Positions 56,896 to 64,000 of a stretch of DNA of 64,000 bases are shown one piece after another. The translations under genes were made by a program, and so were the position numbers. Where the stretch lies: NCBI RefSeq assembly GCF_000699445.3, contig NC_067196.1:85612364-85676363 (forward strand). The letters run 5' to 3'. This DNA comes from Schistosoma haematobium (lineage: Eukaryota; Platyhelminthes; Trematoda; Strigeidida; Schistosomatidae). The notes under the pieces are model-generated. The model searched no databases and was not told the DNA's origin. It worked only from the letters and a program-made list of their open reading frames with translations. Positions within the stretch are counted from its first letter, which is position 1, and every line of letters starts with the position of its first letter.

Positions 56896-59745
56896 GCTGC
56901 CACCTTGACATGATGGTCAGACTTGCCTCTCGTAATGAACCAATCGTTCCTCAAGGTTCTATCATGCCAGATAGTTCAGCTGAACTGATATAAGACTAAA
57001 AGCAGCAAACCCAAGTCCGAGGGCGAAAGTCGTACTTCTAAATGCACAGATGTGTGATGGCAGTAAGGTGTTTCCTTCACAGAACTAGCATAGCAGCGAT
57101 GCCACCTTCCCATGTGGAAGGGTGGGGTTAGAAACGGTCGACCCTAAAAATATACACCTCGCTTTATCTCACGGATTTCCGTCTCCAGCGGTAAGGCTCA
57201 ACAAGTACGGAGGTAACGCGAACATTACTCACAAAAAGGTCGTGTGTGACCGGCCTCAAGCAGTTATCCCTTGTGCACTGTGGTTATTAAGACTAACTCT
57301 AAACAAATTTTCTTTTTCAGGTACCCTTAGAAGAACCCTTCCACAATGTGAGCAACCGGGAAGTGATAACCGCCATCATACCTCTAGCAGCACTCAAGAC
57401 CACTGTATTCATAATAAATCTCCCTCTTCAATTCCTATTATTCCTCCTTCGTCGACTTTCAACCCTAGACTTCCTCCTCTAGTGCCACTATGGCCAACGA
57501 TTCTAGTCCGCAAAACACTGTCTCAGGTCTACTGAAACCTCGCTCCAAACTACACATTGAAGCCTTTAACGTACACATCCTATCTCAAATCGGCCAGCAG
57601 GTCTCTTTGGCTAAAACCCTAGAATCTCGTACCATTCATGAATATTGTGTCTCCGAAACACGCACAAAGGATCCTAGTGTGGTCATTCACTTGACCTCAC
57701 CTCGCCAAAACGAAGAACCGATGAGATACACCCTCTTTCTATCTGGCGACCCGATGCCTAGTTCTCGTGGACTGGCGGGTGTAGGTATAGCACGAAGTAC
57801 AAGGGCCGAACAAGCACTATTAGAATGGTTCCCTGTTAACAGTCGCCTATGTGTTCTTCGTCTAAATGGCTCTTCAAGAACTCAGAAGGGTAGGAACACA
57901 CGTCGTTGCCTTCTCGTCGTTTCTGCCTACGCTCCCATTGACTGCAGCCAATGAAAGATGAATGTTACAGAAAGCTTTCTGAACCTCTTCAAAAACTAAA
58001 CACTCAGACATAGTACTAGTCACGGGTGACATTGATGCCCAAGTAGGTAGCTTAAACCAAACAGAAAGACATTTAGGTGGGTATTTGAGTATTCCGGCCC
58101 AGCCAACAGATAATGGTGATCATCTGTTGCAACTATGCTTAGACGATCGTTTATTTTTAACAAGCACTAATTTTAGACATAAGGAGAGACATCGTCTAAC
58201 ATGGCGACCCCCTATTGGTGATTTGAACCAAAGGGTTACGAAGAACCAATAAATTTCTACTAAGTCTATTGCACTGATAGATTCTCATAAACTCATCCCA
58301 TCAGGCTCTGAACACGACGAAGAGCGAAAACCAATCAGATCTACGTTAACCAAAAGTCTAAGGAGTGACTGTTATAAGTGGTGGGCAGCGAAAGCAAAAT
58401 AAATGGAAAAGGCAGGGGCCGTAGGTGACACAAGACAGCTTTTCAGATTAATAAAAGAAACCGGAATTAAGAAGTCAAGTGTGAGACAATCTCGGTAAAC
58501 GATGGCACTTATCTACTCTCAGTACAGACGTTTAGAAGGATGGGCGAGTCACGTTAAGATGTTCAGCTGGCTGTCCACTACCTCCATTTCTGTTTAACTA
58601 CATCACAGACATACTGCTGGAAATAACGCTCTCGTCAACTGAATTCTCAGGCATTGATCTCCTTCCAGAAGGTCCACTTATCGACTTAGAATGCACAGAT
58701 GACATAGTCCTGATTGATAAAGACGCTGACAAAATGCAGTCTTTTGGTGGCACTAAGCAGCAATGCCAGAATGTTTAGAATGCGCTTCTCTCCCTCTAAA
58801 TGCAAGTTGTTGCTTCAGGACTGGTCTGCGTCAATACTTGAACTAAAAATAGGAAGTGAAGTAGTCGAACGCGTCGACAACTTCACTTATCTTGGAAGTC
58901 TGATCAGCCCTAATGGGTTGGTGTTTGACGAAATCTCAGCACGGATTCGAAAAGCTCGATTGGCTTTTGCCAACTTGCGTCACCTATGGCGAAGGCGAGA
59001 TATCTGACTATCAATAAAAGGACAAGTATACTGTGCGGCAGTCCGTTCTGTTTTAATTTACGGCAACGAAACATGGCCATTAGGAGTAGAAGATACTCGT
59101 AAGCTACTAGTATTTGACCACAGATGCCTTGGAAATATTGCTGGCATCTACTGGGATCACCGGGTAAGTAATAGTGAGGTTAGACGTAGGGTATTAGGTA
59201 ATGATGGTAAATCAGTTGATGAGGTTGTGAATCTTCATCGACTGAGATGGTTGGGTCACGTGTCACGTATACCTGAACACCGAGTATCACGACGTGCAAT
59301 GCTAACCGGTATTGGTGATGATTGGAAGAAAATTAGGGTTGGCGAAACTAAAACATTGTGTCAGTGCTTGAAGTCACTATTTTGTGGTCTGAGCCATGTT
59401 GGTAGATGCAGACTACTTGGTTGTGGTCCGCGTGACTATCGTAACCCATGGTTGGAGACTCTGTGTGACATGACTTAGAATCGATCATAATGGCGTCGGT
59501 GTATGCACTCTTTATCTTCTCGTAAACGATTAGATTAAAATTACTTTATACTTTTCTTTCTACGAACTAATTCTTTCTTCCTGTACTGTATCCTTATATG
59601 CAATCTTTCTTTTATATACTACCACCACTGAAGTAACTAGTTCTATGAATTTGGTGTTGATCTTGTTGTGCTAATGCTGTATGGCAACTTGGACTGATGG
59701 ATATATGTGACTGGTCCTACGTTATAGATGACTGATTGTTTACTG
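56896..59745 (+). pseudogene. RTE-clade LINE with internal RT deletion
   Basis: Starts with the same 5' untranslated region as the 45290 copy (GCTGCCACCTTGAC). Coding pieces: N-terminal region and endonuclease at 57122-57954 (EAFNVHIL, YCVSETRTKD with the catalytic Glu, GLAGVGIA), then worn sequence to about 58210 and the linker (CYKWWAAKAK, TRQLFRLIKETGIKKSS). Near 58585 the frame jumps from FSWLSTT to FNYITDILLE...LECTDDIVLIDKDADKMQ, so the N-terminal RT blocks are gone; the catalytic YADD appears here as CTDD. 58714-59478 gives PSKCKLLLQDW, VERVDNFTYLGSLIS, HRLRWLGHVSRIP and WLETLCDMT. The 3' untranslated part runs to about 59745. Many stops: an old copy. Confidence 0.85.
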
Positions 59746-59753
59746 AATCCTAC

Positions 59754-59755
<2 letters not shown>

Positions 59756-59800
<45 letters not shown>

Positions 59801-60240
59801 GAAGCTTTATTCAACATTATATTTTTGGTACAACATAGAATTCTCAGCATAAAGTATTTCAACAAGTTTCCTTTTCTTATACCTTGATCGATTGTGACGA
59901 TAAATTTTGAATGATGACCAGTTAGATGTTAGGAGTTCGGTAATCCACATTTGATTAATGTTCATTCGTTTCAATGCATATTGCCGGCCACCATGATGTC
60001 GCTGATTGTACCTTTTTGTATCCCATATAGTGAAAGGTTGTAAGCTTTTCATAAACGCGCCTGAACAGATTGTGTGCACAATAGACATAATGATGTGCTA
60101 AAACAAACAACAAAACAGATAACTTGATGAAATATCTAGATCGGAGGAACAGGTAGCCCAGATATTCAAGCAGGCCGCCTTCAAGTTTACATATAACCAA
60201 AATAAGTTCTTTGAAATGGTGGATTAGTGGTAACTACCAG
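59756..60240 (-). repeat. LINE 3' end with long ATT-run tail
   Basis: 59756-59801 is an ATT run of about 45 bp. It is followed by AAGCTTTATTCAACATTATATTTTTGGTACAAC and ATTCTCAGCA...ATTTCAACAAGTTTC, matching the 3' end of the segment-B LINE for about 80 bp and then diverging. The predicted minus-strand frames here are untranslated sequence. Confidence 0.7.
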
Positions 60241-61728
60241 GATGTCCGAAATCAGAATTTAAATTTTGTTTGTAAAGCCCATCTATAACCTCTCTTAGTA
60301 ATCCATTCTTTTAGGAGTGGCCTAAAATCACTTCACTCAGCTCCTCTTGGTTTGTATCATCTAATTGAGTTAGCCATAGTTATTTCTAGATTGAATGTAT
60401 TGCTCTGATGATCCATCAGTTCACTCTCGATGTTTAATAAGAAGGACTTTAAAGTTCCTTATATTCATTTCTTGAATTATCTACTACTATATATCGTTCA
60501 GAATCAGACTAGATTGATAAGCAATTTCAAACTGAACTGTATTTTTTGCAACAAATTATCGTATGTGTTAGCAAATATGTGGAAGTCGTGTATAGAAATG
60601 CTAATCTATTCTAGCACTCCTAAGGCTCAATAACAGTGAGCAGATTTAATTAATCAATTACATTGAGCAAAGAAAGTATGAATGAAAACTAGTTGATTTG
60701 CATAACTTTTATCACATAAGGCAAAAATTTGAATTTTTACTTTTACACTGTTTGATAGTTAAATGAAATTTTCGATCCGGTTTTTTTGCGTTCTGAGCAC
60801 TACTGTTTGAATTTTACGAAAATACTTGGACATTTTAAATTTATTTCTATGTGTTGTTTGAATCTTCTAACTCTGATTCAGAAAAATCCTTATGACTTAC
60901 TGACAATGTTAAGGCAGCCTGCTCATTATCCTTATATCCTATGAAAGACTGATCAGTTGTAATCCTTAACATCAACAGGAATATTCAATAAACAACCTTT
61001 ACAGATGAATTAAGATTTATCCCTGTTCCACGGGCCATCAGCTATCATTACTAAATAGTCCAGTCGATAACGTATTAGGTGTTTGAAGCGAAAGGTACTG
61101 GGTTCGAGTCTCAATGTGATCATCAACACTAATGAAGTAGATATATCCAGCTGACGAGGTCTAAATAGGGTGAGTTACGCCTCCTGAGTATAACTACTAC
61201 CTATCATCCAATTCTGCTTATAAATTCAATATTTTTTTCCTTTATTTGCTTCTTCTTATAGGATAGTTACACCCTGACATTAAAACTCCCTAAATATATC
61301 TGAATAAAATCGATTTCAAAACTATTTTTATGGATAAATAGGCTTTTATTTGTCAATATTATTATTATTATTATTATCTATCTATCTATCTATCTATAAG
61401 TCAGAAGCCAATCAAAAACACAATCCAAAATAACTTTGCTAAATATACACATTAGTATGTTACTTCTCTCTTTTCTCATTTCTTTCATTTCATAGATGAA
61501 CAAAACATAAAAAATTAGTTTGCCTTTTTTTCTTTTTACTACTTATTTCTTTACTTATCATTAATACTACAATCTATTTTCATAAAATGGTTGATAAACG
61601 AATGAAACATTGAAACATAGAAAATGTGAAATCCATGTTAAGATGATAAAAATGAAGAAGACTATCTAAATAAATAATCATAATGGTGTTTATTATACAC
61701 TAAACTATTTTGGTTCTTTCTTTCTCTC

Positions 61729-61771
<43 letters not shown>

Positions 61772-62291
61772 CCCGTATGCATCATTTATCATTCTGTTGT
61801 ATGATTGAATTCAATGATCAATTGAATAGTTCTAATAGAATGATGAAAATAACATACATATATGCATAGTTCACTTTAAGTGGATAAAAAGTACAGGGTG
61901 CATTAAACCTGTGTACCATTATTTCCTAATCCATTCATCATACAACAAGTATGCTATCATTTCTTGTTATTATTATTATTATTAATTCACTATTTATTCT
62001 ACTTTGTACATGCAAGGTAACAAAATAAAAGGTTTTGTTAACTATTGAACTGTCTACATGAGAATAGAATTTCATTTTAGTGGTTAATTCAATTCAACAT
62101 ACTTGTAAATCATCAGCATAGATGATCTATGTCGAATGATTGGAAGCCTACTCATGTTAGACGGGAATGATGTGACGAACCAGCTAACATCAAAGTCACA
62201 CCTCGCGGTCAACACCCTACATAGATTATCCCATTGACGTATTAAGGTACTATAGATGTTTTGAAGACTGTACAACACAAAGGGCGTTATT
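60241..62291. other. Gene-free stretch with microsatellites and one SINE-like B box
   Basis: Contains a B-box-like GGGTTCGAGTCT at 61100-61111 within a possible tRNA-derived SINE (about 61050-61200, plus), (ATT)n at 61358-61376, (TCTA)n at 61377-61397, (TA)n at 61733-61770 and (ATT)n at 61968-61984. No coding signature. Confidence 0.55.
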
Positions 62292-62304
62292 ACAGAAATA
62301 TATT

Positions 62305-62855
62305 ATCACAGATTGAAATCATGAGTCAGTTGAAGCTAGACCACCATTGAAAACCTGGAAGCACTGGACGGCCGTTTCGTCCTAGTATGGGACTCCTCAG
62401 CAATTGACTAATGATTTCAATCTGTGAAAATTTCTAAAAATCTCCACAAACCCCTTCTGATAATAATCATCTGCTCACTAGTGACTGACTTCAAGAGATA
62501 CTCCTGGAGTTCTAGTGGGAAGCCGTTACCAGTGGAGTGCAACCAGGTCTGTTGTGAGATATCAACTCACTGAAGACAATGGTATTTGGTGGCGCAACTT
62601 CGTGGATTGGTTGAAGTTAGGCATTAACACCGTTGGATGCCGGCTCAGTGGTCTACTGGTTAAGTGCTCGCGCGCGAAGCCAGTAGGTCCTGGGTTCGAG
62701 CCCCGGGTGGTGCGGGATAGTGGATGCGCACTGCTGAGGAGTCCCATACTAGGACGGAACGCCGTCCAGTGCTTCCAGGTTCTCAATGGTGGTCTAGCTT
62801 CAACTGACTCATGATTTCAACCTGTGAAATTTCTAAAACTCTCCACAAACCTCTT
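62305..62855 (+). mobile_element. SM-alpha-type SINE, inverted composite with target-site duplication
   Basis: Flanked by a 13-bp duplication CAGAAATATATTA (62292-62304 and 62856-62868). 62305-62399 is inverted, holding on the minus strand an intact hammerhead core: CTGAGGA (62393-62399), GTCC/GGAC, GAAA (62374-62377), ACGGCCGT, C. 62306-62331 pairs with 62400-62425 (24 of 26). From 62400 the element runs on the plus strand: body, tRNA-like part with A box (62641-62660) and B box GGGTTCGAGCCC (62692-62703), then a second hammerhead (CTGAGGA at 62734-62740) that is damaged (GAAA is GGAA, stem III has lost a base), and the terminal CTCCACAAACC. Confidence 0.87.
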
Positions 62856-62868
62856 CAGAAATATATTA

Positions 62869-63424
62869 GTCAAAGTAGATACAAACGAAGGTAAGATCAT
62901 CGCCGTATGGGCCAGTTCATGGCGTACAATCAGTTGGTTGTCCTTGACTTTGACGAGTATCGATGATTTGTTCGATATTCAGTGACACAATTGTCGGGTG
63001 ATTTGGCTAGGGCTCAGTGAAATTTCACTGGCTCTACATACTGTTTGAATTAGCCAAAACACTTTTTTTTTGAAAACTTACTAATGATAAGACATTAAAG
63101 AGGAAGGATGTATTTGTAAAATCTCAGCGAATGAATTTGGAGTAAATCCAACGTTTCATCTGGCAATCTGGTTCAAGCATTTTTAAGGAAATGTAATCAA
63201 AAATCAAAAGTATCGAATATTCGATAATGTCTTACATCAACTCGGCGCCAAAATACTGTGAAACTATTCGATCAAATTTAGACGAAAGTTCTTATTAATT
63301 ACTGATGATAATGTGATAATAATTTGGATCGGTTTTTGTAATTTTTTAACTATGATGATCTTTATAAATTGATAATAAACAAAAGAAATACTTCTCATTT
63401 GACAAATTTACGAAAATCAAACGA
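62869..63424. other. Gene-free stretch
   Basis: AT-rich sequence between two SINE insertions; no feature recognised. Confidence 0.4.
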
Positions 63425-64000
63425 CCTCGAGGCGGGGTCCTGTATGCGCACTGCCGAGGAGTCCCATAATAGGACGAAACGGCCGTCCAGGGCTTCCAGG
63501 TTTTCCATGGTGGTCTAGCTTCAATTGAATCATGATCTCAACTATTAAAATTACTAAAAACGCCACAAAACCCCTTCTGACACTAATCAAGATATACTCA
63601 TTACTGACTGGCTTCAAGAGATGTTTCCTGGAGTTCTAGTGAGAAGCAGTGACCAGTGGATTTCAACCGAGTCTGTTGTGAGATAGTAACTCACTGAAGA
63701 TTATGGTGAATATGTCGCTCAATTCTGTGGATTAGTTGAAGTTAGACATTAACAACGTTGGATCCCGGTCAGTTCAGTGGTTTAGTGGTTAAGCTCTCGC
63801 GCGCGAAATTGATAGGTCCTGTGTTCGGATCTCTTGAGGTGGGATCGTGGATGCTTTCTGCTGAGGAGTCCCACGATAAGATGAAAAGGCTATCCAATGC
63901 TTCGAGGTTTTCCATGGTGGTCTAACTCCAATGGACTCATGATCTCATCTATTGAAATCACTACAATCTCCATAAAAACCCCTTCTGATATAAAATGAGG
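63425..64000 (+). repeat. SM-alpha-type repeat, head-to-tail tandem copies, cut by the window end
   Basis: Hammerhead segments recur at 63454-63480 and 63861-63887, a period of about 407 bp, so this is a tandem arrangement of SINE units. Core 1 reads CCGAGGA (the conserved U is C) with intact GTCC/GGAC, GAAA and ACGGCCGT. Core 2 keeps CTGAGGA but has lost stem II pairing. A tRNA-like part lies between them (TCAGTTCAGTGGTTTAGTGG, then GTGTTCGGATCTC). Confidence 0.85.

Noticed and set aside
62641..62712. Functional tRNA gene
   Set aside because: A and B boxes are good, but the acceptor stem does not pair and the sequence is part of a longer SINE with a hammerhead downstream.

Overview
The window is AT-rich eukaryotic DNA from a blood fluke (genus Schistosoma, or a very close relative; the species cannot be fixed by reading). 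Three observations point there: a split receptor-regulated Smad gene with small exons and kilobase introns; tRNA-derived SINEs that carry a hammerhead-ribozyme core (the SM-alpha type known from schistosomes); and CsRn1/Boudicca-type Ty3/gypsy elements next to RTE- and CR1/Jockey-type LINEs. Nothing bacterial, no CRISPR and no operon logic is present.

Layout. 1-2537: 3' part of a plus-strand CsRn1-clade LTR retrotransposon (RNase H, integrase, 3' LTR), inserted into a dead minus-strand LINE. 2538-8401: several decayed LINE fragments (RT C-terminal pieces at 2538-3200 and 4736-6250 on minus, an RTE C-terminus at 7138-7345 on minus, a CR1/Jockey-type RT at 7640-8401 on plus). 8402-26403: a tandem array of seven nearly identical units of about 2.53 kb, each a 320-bp LTR plus a 2.2-kb segment B; every complete LTR is flanked by CAAC. 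26404-30042: an internally deleted minus-strand CsRn1-type element (gag, protease, RT, then a deletion into the integrase C-terminal region), ending in a divergent LTR. 30043-30290: LINE coding debris that continues the reading frame interrupted at the end of B.

30774-52479 (plus) holds the only host gene recognised: a Smad2/3-type R-Smad in eight coding exons, 648 codons by my splice model, with MH1, a linker of about 300 residues, MH2 and a C-terminal TSVS. Its introns carry repeats: a SINE pair, an RTE remnant, a 3'-truncated RTE copy on minus (43515-45290), a 5'-truncated RTE copy on plus (47103-47998) with a hairpin at its upstream edge, and a hammerhead SINE in perfect palindromic form (41223-41411).

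52480-64000 is gene-poor: an internally deleted RTE copy (56896-59745), a LINE tail with a long ATT run, microsatellites and several hammerhead SINE copies, some as inverted composites.

The most unusual items are the LTR-bounded tandem array, and the inverted hammerhead SINEs that sit between target-site duplications and keep intact ribozyme cores while the ordinary copies nearby are damaged.
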